Below, piece after piece: positions 51,260-60,641 of a stretch of 64,000 nt of DNA; the first letter of the stretch is position 1, and every line of letters starts with the position of its first letter. The DNA is from Paraliobacillus quinghaiensis (GTDB lineage Bacteria > Bacillota > Bacilli > Bacillales > Amphibacillaceae). The notes below the pieces were generated by a model, which was given only the letters and a program-made list of their open reading frames with translations, had not been told where the DNA came from and did no database searches. Position numbers and translations under genes: made by a program. The stretch is taken from the NCBI RefSeq assembly GCF_003426025.1, contig NZ_QJSH01000010.1, forward strand, positions 1 to 64,000, written 5' to 3'.

Positions 51260-53872
51260 ATGTGTGTTTCAATAATAAGGTTATCTTTTAGAGTTGTATA
51301 TCGTGTTTTATTATTATTGTTTTTTTTCTCGTTATTTGGTTTTACTTATCAAAATGAAGTTGAAGCAGCTGACGGGTTTAATGATTATTTTAAAGTCGTA
51401 CAAGATGATGTTAAAGTATATTATAATTCTCAATCAGGTTTTACTGAAGTTGGTGAATTAACTAATAATCAAGTCTATGAAAGAATAGGTAGCCAGACTA
51501 ATTGGCATTTAATAAACTTCGGTAACAAAATTGGCTTCGTAAAGAAAAGTGTTACTATACCTAGCACTGGAGATACTATTAATAATAATATTGGTGGTCA
51601 AACAACTAAATTACAAATTAAAATATTGAAAGATGCAGTAGTTCTTGATTCCAAATCTAATTATACTGAATTTGGCAATCTAAAAAAGGGAATGAGCTAT
51701 CCTGTTGTAATAAATCAATTAAATTGGTGGGGGATTAACGTATCTGGTCGGTTAGGGTTTATCCCGAAGTCATCAGCAATTCCTGAATTTGCACCTTCTG
51801 ATAATTATTTTAAAGTAACTGGGGAAAATGATGTGTATCACAACACTGCTAATGGATTTGAGAAAGTTGGTAGTCTAAAAGTTGGTCAAGTCTATCAAAG
51901 AGCAGCAGACAGAACTAATTGGCATTTAATAGAATTTGGTGATGAACTTGGTTATGTAAAAAAGAGAAACACTGAACCTGCATCTTCTCAATCTATTAAA
52001 AACCTAATTACATCACCTCAATACAATGGTAGAAAGCTAGTATTTTCCGAAGATACAGAAGTTCTAGACACGAAAAATGGTTATACTTCATTTGGACAAG
52101 CTAAAAAAGGTTTAGAATATCCAATAGTAATTAGCCAATCGAATTGGTGGGGGATAAATGTATCTGGAAGACTAGGGTTTGTACCAAAAAAAGCCGCAGT
52201 TGAGCAATTCTTAGAATCAGATCAATATTTTAAGGTGACTGATAATAAAACTGATGTATATCATAAAACAAGTAGTGGCCTTGTTAAGGTTGGGGACTTG
52301 TCAAAAGGTCAGGAGTTTAGAAGACTAGGTGGGGAAGAAGATTGGCACTTAATAGATTTTGGAGAAAAATTGGGTTATGTAATAAAAAGTGCTACTGAAC
52401 CATCTGACGGCAATTTAATTAAAAATACAGCTTTAAACTCAAGCACGGTTACGAAGGTAAAAATTATCCAGGATGCAACACTGTTTGATAATTCATCTGG
52501 CAGTTACATTCCAATAAGCGTATTATCAAAGGATTCCACATATAATGTGGTAAGAGAACAAAAAAATTTTTGGTGGATAAATATTGGAGGTAGAGTTGGT
52601 TTTATTTATAAGTCTTATGCTACTGCAGAGATTATAAATATAGCAAACTATGATTATTCATTTGTTCAAATGATAGATGCGCAAATGGTACCTGGTAGAG
52701 CTAAGGCTGATGGAAATGGTAAAATAGATGCTACGCGAAAAGAAGTAGAATACTATGCAAATCCTTCTAACTTTGATAAAGGTACAACAGGGTATTATCA
52801 GTTCCTAACATTATCTAAACCAGTTGGGTTAAATGTCCAGGAAGTAAATGATAAAATTCTTTATAATAAGGGCAATCTTAAGGGCCAAGCCCAAGCGTTT
52901 ATAGAAGCTGGGAAAAAGTTTAATATAAATGAAGCGTACTTATTAGCTCACGCATTACATGAAACAGGAAACGGTAAATCCACTTTAGCAAGTGGTATTC
53001 CTGTTGATGAAAATGGTAAGATAACTAGAAACTCAGATGGTGAAATAGCCCGAACAAAAGAAACTGCACAAACTACTTATAATATGTATGGTTATGGTGC
53101 TAATGATTCATGTCCAGTTGAATGTGGTGCAAAGTATGCATTTGACCAAGGGTGGTTTACACCAGCAGATTCAATAATCGGTGGTGCTCAGAGTATTTAC
53201 TCATATATAAAAAGAGGACAAGATACCTTATATAAAATGAAATGGAACCCAGAAAATCCAGGGTATCCACAATATGCTACTCACATTGCATGGGCAGTAT
53301 TACAGACTCCTAGAATTAAGGATATCTATGATCTTTTGGATAATAAGATACTAGAGTTTAATGTTCCTAAATTTCTAAATCAACCTGGAAAAACTAAGTT
53401 TAGCTCAGGTGAAACATCGCCTGAAAATACAAGTGCTTTTGTAGAATATCCTTTAAAAACGATAGGACAAACATTAGTTGATCTAAACTTTAGAGAAGGG
53501 CCATCAACTTCATACGATAGTATATCTGTTCTTAAACCCGACATCTTGTTTGAGGTTATAGGAGAGGAAAATGGTTGGTTAAAAGTGAAAGTAGATACTA
53601 ATGTAGGTTGGATTTCAAAAGGGAATCAAAATACTGCTTATTTGGAAATTTTGAATCTCTTAGAAGTTAATACAGATGACCAGAATTTAAATGTACGTAC
53701 TGGTCCAAGCGGTGAGAAAATCAGCAGTTTACCTGCAGGAGAACTTGTATCTGCTAAGTTAGATGAGGAGAATCAATTTATAACTGTGGAAAAAGATGGT
53801 TATAATTGGTATGAAATCAATTATGAGAACGGTTCTGCATGGATAGCAGACTTTATTAAAATAGTAAAATAG
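51260..53872 (+). CDS. Secreted GH73 glucosaminidase with three SH3-like double repeats and C-terminal SH3b domains
   Basis: An 870-residue secreted autolysin: signal peptide to about residue 37 (VEAAD), then three tandem ~140-residue double repeats (43-181, 182-321, 322-459). Each repeat has a half with YFKV...DVY...NWHLIxFG..xGYVKK and a half with NWWGINVSGRLGF(I/V)PK. A GH73 endo-beta-N-acetylglucosaminidase domain follows (about 463-695; Glu568 in HALHETGNGKSTLA), resembling LytD. Two SH3b domains end the protein (about 735-870, LNFREGPSTSYDS and LNVRTGPSGE). The ATG is odd: AGAGG directly abuts it, with no better in-frame start until a TTG 19 codons on. It should cut peptidoglycan glycan strands. 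Confidence 0.87.
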   Translation: MCVSIIRLSFRVVYRVLLLLFFFSLFGFTYQNEVEAADGFNDYFKVVQDDVKVYYNSQSGFTEVGELTNNQVYERIGSQTNWHLINFGNKIGFVKKSVTIPSTGDTINNNIGGQTTKLQIKILKDAVVLDSKSNYTEFGNLKKGMSYPVVINQLNWWGINVSGRLGFIPKSSAIPEFAPSDNYFKVTGENDVYHNTANGFEKVGSLKVGQVYQRAADRTNWHLIEFGDELGYVKKRNTEPASSQSIKNLITSPQYNGRKLVFSEDTEVLDTKNGYTSFGQAKKGLEYPIVISQSNWWGINVSGRLGFVPKKAAVEQFLESDQYFKVTDNKTDVYHKTSSGLVKVGDLSKGQEFRRLGGEEDWHLIDFGEKLGYVIKSATEPSDGNLIKNTALNSSTVTKVKIIQDATLFDNSSGSYIPISVLSKDSTYNVVREQKNFWWINIGGRVGFIYKSYATAEIINIANYDYSFVQMIDAQMVPGRAKADGNGKIDATRKEVEYYANPSNFDKGTTGYYQFLTLSKPVGLNVQEVNDKILYNKGNLKGQAQAFIEAGKKFNINEAYLLAHALHETGNGKSTLASGIPVDENGKITRNSDGEIARTKETAQTTYNMYGYGANDSCPVECGAKYAFDQGWFTPADSIIGGAQSIYSYIKRGQDTLYKMKWNPENPGYPQYATHIAWAVLQTPRIKDIYDLLDNKILEFNVPKFLNQPGKTKFSSGETSPENTSAFVEYPLKTIGQTLVDLNFREGPSTSYDSISVLKPDILFEVIGEENGWLKVKVDTNVGWISKGNQNTAYLEILNLLEVNTDDQNLNVRTGPSGEKISSLPAGELVSAKLDEENQFITVEKDGYNWYEINYENGSAWIADFIKIVK

Positions 53873-53910
53873 CTTTAGTGGAAACAGTTGTATAAATTTT
53901 AGTATAAGAT

Positions 53911-53951
53911 AAAAAGGCACCCTCCAATTTTAGGTTAGAGGGTGCTTTTTC
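53911..53951 (+). terminator. Rho-independent terminator after the GH73 gene
   Basis: AAAAAGGCACCCTC ... GAGGGTGCTTTTT: 14-bp stem with T-run. Confidence 0.9.
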
Positions 53952-54180
53952 TGGATGTAAATAGGGTTGTACAATGAATTAGTTGGTGGGTTAATTGATA
54001 CTTCCTGTTATTGGAAACTTTGTCTCGGTAATTGTTAACAAGCTATCAGTCTAGTGACGCAGTTTTTTTATTATGATATAATTTTTTGTGATTAATAGAT
54101 AATTTTTAATACTACTATAAAATTGGGTGTTTCAACCGAATAGTTCATTTATAAATACTTAAAACACCAGGGGGATATTA

Positions 54181-57100
54181 ATGACTGTACTTGATTTGAA
54201 AACTGAAGATAAAAATATGATGACTTCAGTAGTGGAGCAGCGAAGTGAATTAAGAAATAAACAGATGGTCGCCAAAGAACGCTATAGAATACTTTATATC
54301 GGAAGAGCCGTATTTGGTGAAACAGATATTGTAAATAGAATGCGGCAAGCACTGGAGAATTTAGGGCACGTTGTTTTTAACCTTAACACTAAAGAGTTTA
54401 AAAAAGTTGTGCATAACCCACAAAATTTGGTGGGTGGGCATGGTCCAATAGAAATTAAATTGGGTCACTTAAAACCTATCTTATCTAGGTTTAAGCCACA
54501 GATAATTATTTGTAATGCTGGAGGATATACATTTTCTGAGGCAGATACTAAATGGCTAAAAGCAAATGGATTTATATTAATAGGAATCACTTTATCCGAC
54601 CCTGATGTATTTGAAGGGACCCAAAAATTTGTTCATAGGTTTGATTATCATGTAACAAATGCACATGAGGCCATTGATATGTACAAAACTCTAGGGATAG
54701 ATAACACTTTCCATTTTCCGTTCGCTATAGATAGAAGCTTTGTAGAAGCAGATGCAATGGAAAGACGTGACTGGAATGCAGATGTCATCTGTATTGGGAA
54801 TGCAGCAAATAGGCCAGATCGCAATGAGTTTATGTCAGAATTAAATCACGATTTTAATGTTAAAGTATATGGTACGGGTTGGGATATTCCAGGTTCCTTT
54901 TCTGTTGGAGGTGAAGATTTCTTTTCTGCAGCAAGAGCAGGAAATTTCCATGTGAATTTTCCAGGAACACGTGCGGGCTTTACAAACGTTAAAGTAGGAG
55001 TCTTTGAATCAATTGCAAATGGTGGGATTATTTGTACAGAGTACTTCAAAGAAATGGAGCATTTCTTTGAATATGATAAAGAGATTATTGGATATAAAGA
55101 CGTAAAAGATCTAAAGGAGAAAATTAAATATTACCTTGATCATCCTGAAGAAGCTGAACTTATTAGGAGGCGCGCTTTTGATCGTTTAGTAAAAGAACAT
55201 TTATGGGAAGCTCGTTGGGAACAGTTATTTTCAAAAGTTAGAACTGACCTCAGAGAATTAAAGCAACTATTACCTTTAGAAAGGTATAATGGAATTAATT
55301 TAGAACCTTTAACTAGTGAATCTGTTAAGATTATTGTTCAAGGGTATTATGGTGCGAAAAATGTTGGTGATGATTTAATACTGGAAGCTATTTATAACAA
55401 GATAATAGCAAAATATCCTGAAGCAATGATCATGGTTGCTGGTTTTAGTCGAGAGAATATTACCTTGTTACAGGGGTTTTATAGCCTACCACGTACTAAT
55501 GCATATGAAATGGAGAAATATATTAAGGATGCCGATTTGGTTATTTATGGTGGTGGCGGCCTATTAAATGACTACACTTTCAATAACTCCGCAGGAATAG
55601 CGGATTACTTTGATAGTTATTCACATGGCTTAACTGGTATGGGGATTATTCCAACAATAGCGAATATTCACAATGTCCCAGTAATGTATTTTGCTTTAGG
55701 AGTAGGCCCGCTAGAGAATCCTGAAGCTAGGAAGTTTGTTCGTTTTATGACAGAACAAATAGATATAATAACAGTTAGAGATAGTCATTCAAAACAACTT
55801 TTGGAATCAATTGATGGTATGAATAAAGAAGTAATTCAAACTGCAGACCCCACTTTAACACTGCCACGTCCTAACTGGGAACTAGCAAAAAAGTATTTCA
55901 AGCAAAATATGAATATCAGTGATAGTGATTTGATTATTTCGGTGTCACTTAGAGAGTGGAAAAGTAATCCTGCGAACTTTACCGAAAATATAGCTAAATA
56001 TTTAGACGAATTGATAATTACTACAAATGCAACTATTTTATTTATTCCTTTCCAATTCGCTATAGGCAGATCTAATGATAATAACATTCATTTAGAAGTC
56101 TATAATCTAATGAAGTATAAAGAAAATGCGTATTTTTATGAGATGACAGGAAATTATGATGAGTTTCTAAGTATAATCAGTGCGGTTGATTTAGGTATTA
56201 ACATGCGTTTGCATGGATCGATTTTACAAAACCTTCATGGTGTTCCAACAATTGGTTTTAATTATGATGACAAAGTAAAAGGCCATTTTGACACTATAGG
56301 AATGGTTAACTTTCTACTTAACCTAGACTTTAATATTTCCGAAGCTGTAAGCAAAGTGCTCTATCTAGAGGAACATTATGTAGAGGTTAAGAATATGATT
56401 CTTAATAATGTAAATAAGAACTCTAGCAAAGCAAATGAGAGTTTTGAATTTGTTTATGAACTAATTCAAAAAGGTTTAAAGCGTGATAGATCTATTTATA
56501 AAAGTTATCCACGAAGCTATTCACTTAGGGAAAAGAAGTCAAATGAATTAACGCAAGAATTAAAGAACTATAAGAGAGAGAGTCTAAAATATAAAAAAGA
56601 AACCATTCGGTTACGAAAAGAAATTGCTGAAATAAAAAAGGAACAAAAAAAATATAGACGTGAAACAATGATAGTTAAAGAAAAAAATGATGATATTTCA
56701 TGTGTAAACCTAAGTGACGCAAAAGTTCAAACTAATTCCAGTATGTTGGAAAATGTACTCTTACCTGTAAAGGTGAGGGATAAACACAGGCTATTGGGAA
56801 TTCGTTTACCAAATAAAACCCCCAAAAAAGGCGATTATTCTAGTGTTATATTTGAAATTCCTGTTAAAAAGCTCGAATATTATCAAATATCAACTACCTT
56901 GAATGCTCCTTATGAAAGACCGAAAAATAAAGGTAGGATTCGTTATGAAATATTTATAAATAACAAGAAGGTCTATAAGGAAGACATTGCAATTAAAGGC
57001 GATGATAATGAACTTTCCTTTAATTTTGTAGCGAATAGTAATAATGCTACATTAGAGTTGAAAGTAATAGCAATTCAGGATTGTGAGGAATGGAGTTGGG

Positions 57101-57219
57101 GAAATAAATCAAAAGTTTATATTTCTGATGTCAATATAAAAAAACAAAAAAATAGTAAATATAACTCAACTTTTCAAAAAGCTGTTCATAAAATAAAAAA
57201 GCTATCCCCTAAAATGTAA
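54181..57219 (+). CDS. Three-part fusion: CgeB-like glycosyltransferase, polysaccharide pyruvyl transferase, beta-rich domain (paralog B)
   Basis: A 1012-residue paralog of the product at 47961 with the same order and motifs throughout: ILYIGRAVFGETDIV, IICNAGGYTFSE, NFPGTRAGFTNVKVG, GYYGAKNVGDDLILEAI, YGGGGLLNDYTFNN, NMRLHGSI and the C-terminal SPKKGDYSS-like and EWSWGNKS motifs. It differs mainly by a longer Lys/Glu-rich coiled coil (about 795-840) before the last domain. Its ATG follows CAGGGGGATATTA. It is separated from paralog A by the GH73 gene and followed by the M14 gene. The divergence is large (long-standing duplication), so the two may use different sugars. Confidence 0.85.
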   Translation: MTVLDLKTEDKNMMTSVVEQRSELRNKQMVAKERYRILYIGRAVFGETDIVNRMRQALENLGHVVFNLNTKEFKKVVHNPQNLVGGHGPIEIKLGHLKPILSRFKPQIIICNAGGYTFSEADTKWLKANGFILIGITLSDPDVFEGTQKFVHRFDYHVTNAHEAIDMYKTLGIDNTFHFPFAIDRSFVEADAMERRDWNADVICIGNAANRPDRNEFMSELNHDFNVKVYGTGWDIPGSFSVGGEDFFSAARAGNFHVNFPGTRAGFTNVKVGVFESIANGGIICTEYFKEMEHFFEYDKEIIGYKDVKDLKEKIKYYLDHPEEAELIRRRAFDRLVKEHLWEARWEQLFSKVRTDLRELKQLLPLERYNGINLEPLTSESVKIIVQGYYGAKNVGDDLILEAIYNKIIAKYPEAMIMVAGFSRENITLLQGFYSLPRTNAYEMEKYIKDADLVIYGGGGLLNDYTFNNSAGIADYFDSYSHGLTGMGIIPTIANIHNVPVMYFALGVGPLENPEARKFVRFMTEQIDIITVRDSHSKQLLESIDGMNKEVIQTADPTLTLPRPNWELAKKYFKQNMNISDSDLIISVSLREWKSNPANFTENIAKYLDELIITTNATILFIPFQFAIGRSNDNNIHLEVYNLMKYKENAYFYEMTGNYDEFLSIISAVDLGINMRLHGSILQNLHGVPTIGFNYDDKVKGHFDTIGMVNFLLNLDFNISEAVSKVLYLEEHYVEVKNMILNNVNKNSSKANESFEFVYELIQKGLKRDRSIYKSYPRSYSLREKKSNELTQELKNYKRESLKYKKETIRLRKEIAEIKKEQKKYRRETMIVKEKNDDISCVNLSDAKVQTNSSMLENVLLPVKVRDKHRLLGIRLPNKTPKKGDYSSVIFEIPVKKLEYYQISTTLNAPYERPKNKGRIRYEIFINNKKVYKEDIAIKGDDNELSFNFVANSNNATLELKVIAIQDCEEWSWGNKSKVYISDVNIKKQKNSKYNSTFQKAVHKIKKLSPKM

Positions 57220-57329
57220 TATAGTTAGTTGGAATTCACAAAATAACTAATTTTACTATGTTTATTAACTTGTATATAGAGAATAGCAGACTTTGAGTTT
57301 AACATATTGTGATGAAAGGATAAGCCATT

Positions 57330-59732
57330 TTGAAAAAACAACTCCGCAAAATCTTAATTACTTTAGGTGTTTTATGTTCATTTTTTTCGTTCCTAAGTAT
57401 ATCCTATGCTAATGATATTGAACAAGGTGGTAATATTGACGAACTTGAATACAAATTTGATGCAGGTGAAGCTGAAACAAAAGAATATAGTGCATATGCT
57501 ACAAATATGAGTGAGGAGTATTCTAACTATTTTCAGGTGACAGTGGAGGAGGCAACAGTATATGATATACGATCTAATCCATATAAGCGAGTAGGTGAGT
57601 TAGTCAAAAGTCAGGAATATGAGCGAGTAGGAGAATCAGGGAATTATCATAAGATAAAGTACGGCGATTATTATGGATATGTGCACAAAACTAACACTCG
57701 TGTATCTAAAGGTACAACAATTGAAAATAAGAGAAAAAATGAAAAAAATAGCACCATTGTGATTAAAGCAAAAAAACAAGTAACAGTATATGATAACTCT
57801 AGCGGCAGTTTTATACCATTTGGAACAATATCAAAGGATACTAGATATACTGTAATTTCAGGAAGTGAAAATTGGTGGAAGATTAGTCTCGGAGGTAGAA
57901 TAGGGTATATTCATAAAAGTGCAGTATTAGCTGAATTCACAAAAGATGATAGATATTTTCAGGTGACAGTAGAAAATGCAGTGGTATATGATATACGATC
58001 TAATCCATATGAGCGAGTTGGAGTATTAGTCAAAGGCCAGGAGTATGAGCGGGTAGGAGAATCAGGGAGTTATCATAAGATAAAGTATGGCGATTATTAT
58101 GGGTATGTGCATAAAACTAACACTCACGTATCTAAAGGTACAACAATTAAAAATAAGAGAGAAAATGAAAAAAACAGCAATAGAGTAATTAAAACAAAAA
58201 AAGAATTAGCTATATATGATAATTCTAGTGGAAGTTTTATACCATTTGGAACAATACCAAAGGATACTAAATATACTGTAATAACAGGAAGTAAAAATTG
58301 GTGGAAGGTGGTTCTTGCTGGTAGAATAGGGTATATTCATAAAAGTGCAACATCAGCTGAATTCAGGAAAGATGATAGATATTTTCAGGTGACAGAAAAC
58401 GCAGTAGTATATGATATACGTTCTAATCCATATGAGCGGGTAGGATTATTAGTCAAAGATCAAGAATATGAGCGAGTAGGAGAGTCAGGAAATTATCATA
58501 AGATAAAGTTTGGCACTTATTATGGATACGTGCATAAAACCAATACTATACCAATAACTAATTCTAATTTTGGAAATACTAGTAGGAAAGATTTTATAAT
58601 AGGTACATTAATTACTAAAGATAAAGTATCAGTTTACGATAACACTGGAGTTGGTAGCTACAAAGTATTTGCTTTAATAGAAGAAGGGAAAGAAATTCCT
58701 GTAGTTGGTCAAACTGAGAATTGGGTGGAAGTGAATATATCAGGAAGGTATGGATTAATTCATAAAAGTGTCATAAGTACTGAAATGCTTACACCCAAAA
58801 ACCTAGTAAACCCAAATCAAGAATACTCGTATAAGGATATGGAAAGAGACATTTCTGAATTAGAAGCTAACTATCAAGGTTTGATTACTACAACGTCAAT
58901 AGGTAAATCTGTTAATGGAAGAAACTTGTATACAGTAAAACTTGGTCGTGGTGACACAGAAATCTTTTTAAATGGTGCACACCATGCAAGAGAATGGTTA
59001 ACCACAAATCTATTAATGGAAATGATAGATACCTACAGCCAAGCGTATATCAATAATAGCCAAATAGATGGTTATGATGTGAGAGATCTTTTGAATAAAG
59101 TTTCGATCTGGTTTGTGCCAATGGTGAACCCAGATGGTGTTACTTTAGTGCAAGAAGGAGCTTATAGCACCAACAATCCTCAAAAAGTTATTGAAATAAA
59201 TAATGGGAGTACAGACTTCTCTAGGTGGAAAGCAAATGTAAGAGGTGTGGATTTAAACCGTCAGTATCCAGCTGGGTGGGAAACTATTAAATACAACAGA
59301 ACAGAGCCTTCCTATATGAATCATAAGGGAGATGCACCTTTAACTGAGCCTGAAACCAAAGCAATATATGATTTCACCTTAGACCATGATTTTAAGACAG
59401 CAGTTGCATATCACTCATCGGGTGAGATTCTGTTTTGGGATTATAAATTAAAAGATGGTAGTGAATCGAAAGCTACTAGTCGTAATTTAGCTGATATGAT
59501 CAGTGATAAAACTGGATATAGTTTGGTTATGCCAGGGCCAAATCAAAGTGGTGGAGGTTTTACAGATTGGTTTATGCATTCTCAAAATAAACCTGCATTT
59601 ACTCCTGAAATTTCACCACCTGTTGGAGAAAGGCCAGTTCCGCTTTCAAACTTTAGTTCTATTTGGAATCAGAACCATTCTATTGGTTTAATGTTAGCAG
59701 AGGAAGCTTATCGAAATCGAAATAATCGGTAA
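57330..59732 (+). CDS. Secreted M14 zinc carboxypeptidase with three SH3-like double repeats
   Basis: An 800-residue secreted protein: signal peptide (1-27), three tandem double repeats (about 67-207, 208-349, 350-486) of the same type as the GH73 protein, then an M14 carboxypeptidase (about 497-795). Zinc ligands His552 and Glu555 (HHAREW) and His695 (AYHSSGE), the arginine-type substrate region VDLNRQYPAGW and catalytic Glu760 (TPEIS) are intact, so it should be active, probably trimming peptidoglycan stem peptides or proteins. The repeats are nearly identical at DNA level, indicating recent homogenisation. The start is a TTG at 57330 behind AAAGGATAAGCCATT. Confidence 0.87.
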   Translation: MKKQLRKILITLGVLCSFFSFLSISYANDIEQGGNIDELEYKFDAGEAETKEYSAYATNMSEEYSNYFQVTVEEATVYDIRSNPYKRVGELVKSQEYERVGESGNYHKIKYGDYYGYVHKTNTRVSKGTTIENKRKNEKNSTIVIKAKKQVTVYDNSSGSFIPFGTISKDTRYTVISGSENWWKISLGGRIGYIHKSAVLAEFTKDDRYFQVTVENAVVYDIRSNPYERVGVLVKGQEYERVGESGSYHKIKYGDYYGYVHKTNTHVSKGTTIKNKRENEKNSNRVIKTKKELAIYDNSSGSFIPFGTIPKDTKYTVITGSKNWWKVVLAGRIGYIHKSATSAEFRKDDRYFQVTENAVVYDIRSNPYERVGLLVKDQEYERVGESGNYHKIKFGTYYGYVHKTNTIPITNSNFGNTSRKDFIIGTLITKDKVSVYDNTGVGSYKVFALIEEGKEIPVVGQTENWVEVNISGRYGLIHKSVISTEMLTPKNLVNPNQEYSYKDMERDISELEANYQGLITTTSIGKSVNGRNLYTVKLGRGDTEIFLNGAHHAREWLTTNLLMEMIDTYSQAYINNSQIDGYDVRDLLNKVSIWFVPMVNPDGVTLVQEGAYSTNNPQKVIEINNGSTDFSRWKANVRGVDLNRQYPAGWETIKYNRTEPSYMNHKGDAPLTEPETKAIYDFTLDHDFKTAVAYHSSGEILFWDYKLKDGSESKATSRNLADMISDKTGYSLVMPGPNQSGGGFTDWFMHSQNKPAFTPEISPPVGERPVPLSNFSSIWNQNHSIGLMLAEEAYRNRNNR

Positions 59733-59737
59733 TGATT

Positions 59738-59786
59738 TAAAGTAGGGTATTATTCAAAGCGATGCTTATGGATACCCTACTTTTAT
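59738..59786 (+). terminator. Rho-independent terminator after the M14 gene
   Basis: AAAGTAGGGTAT ... ATACCCTACTTTT: 12-bp stem with a long loop and T-rich tail. Confidence 0.8.
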
Positions 59787-59814
59787 ATTTAAAAACAAAA
59801 AAATATTTTATAAG

Positions 59815-59841
59815 TGAACCTAAACTGGATTATATTACGTC
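59815..59841 (+). promoter_or_regulatory. Candidate ECF-sigma (sigma-M/X-like) promoter
   Basis: TGAACC (59815-59820), a 17-nt spacer and CGTC (59838-59841), against consensus TGAAAC-N16/17-CGTC. The 11-mer TATATTACGTC ending in this box recurs upstream of tagO and the GH73 gene. Confidence 0.5.
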
Positions 59842-59874
59842 TATTTAGGTAATTTCCATAAGGGAGTGGTCTTT

Positions 59875-60438
59875 TTGAGGAAATGCAGACTTTATTTACT
59901 AATAATAATTAGTTCTTTTTTCTTATTTGCATGTGAAGAAAATAATACAAAAACAGTTGGTGATTTAGCTGATAAAGATAAAGGTAATGAAACCTCTAAT
60001 TTAGTCAATGATAAAACTTCAGAAAAAAATACTAGTGAAGAAGATGCACAAGAAAGTAATAAAGACACTACTCTAATTGATATTGATTATATCAAAGAAA
60101 ATATAAAAATTGGTCTCACAAAAGAAGAAGTGAAAACACTAATTGGTGATCCGGACTTTGAGGGACTAAACATAGAGACTGACAATACCACATGGAGATA
60201 CGATATAGGAGGAGAAGATGATTATGTCACCCCTCTTACTGAATTTGAGAAGGAAAATGGTATTATTGATAATGTGAATATAGATGGTTTAATGAATAAT
60301 ACTATAAATATGCAACTATTTGTTGGTTGGTATGACGATAGAGTTGATCATATCAGTTGTTATTATGTGAAAAATGAAAATATTAATGAATACCGAGTTT
60401 TCAATGATGGAACTGTAAGGGAAATGAATATTAAATAA
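59875..60438 (+). CDS. Lipoprotein with BamE/SmpA-like domain
   Basis: A 187-residue lipoprotein: lipobox LFAC (Cys about residue 20), a Ser/Asn/Glu-rich linker, then IKENIKIGLTKEEVKTLIGDPD. This is the hallmark of the small BamE/SmpA-OmlA fold, also used by some Gram-positive lipoproteins as a protein-interaction or inhibitor domain. I chose the TTG at 59875, eight nt after GGGAGTGG; the GTG at 59866 lies inside that site. The gene has its own ECF-type promoter and lies between the wall hydrolase and tagO. Function unknown; wall-stress related by context. Confidence 0.72.
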   Translation: MRKCRLYLLIIISSFFLFACEENNTKTVGDLADKDKGNETSNLVNDKTSEKNTSEEDAQESNKDTTLIDIDYIKENIKIGLTKEEVKTLIGDPDFEGLNIETDNTTWRYDIGGEDDYVTPLTEFEKENGIIDNVNIDGLMNNTINMQLFVGWYDDRVDHISCYYVKNENINEYRVFNDGTVREMNIK

Positions 60439-60535
60439 ATTATTGTTTGAGAGATAATAATAACCTGCTTTAATTTTTCTGGATAATAATACAAAAGCAA
60501 TATTAAGAAAATATTAAGTTTTATATACGTAATCA

Positions 60536-60561
60536 TGTAACTTTAACATTTATATTACGTC
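60536..60561 (+). promoter_or_regulatory. Candidate ECF-sigma (sigma-M/X-like) promoter upstream of tagO
   Basis: TGTAAC (60536-60541), a 16-nt spacer and CGTC (60558-60561), one mismatch from TGAAAC-N16-CGTC. It lies 80 nt before the tagO ATG. Confidence 0.55.
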
Positions 60562-60641
60562 TAAATAATTGATAGGTAGTTAGGTTAAATTATGATAAAA
60601 TGATGTAATGAAGAAACAATGAAACGAAGTAGGTGTGATAG

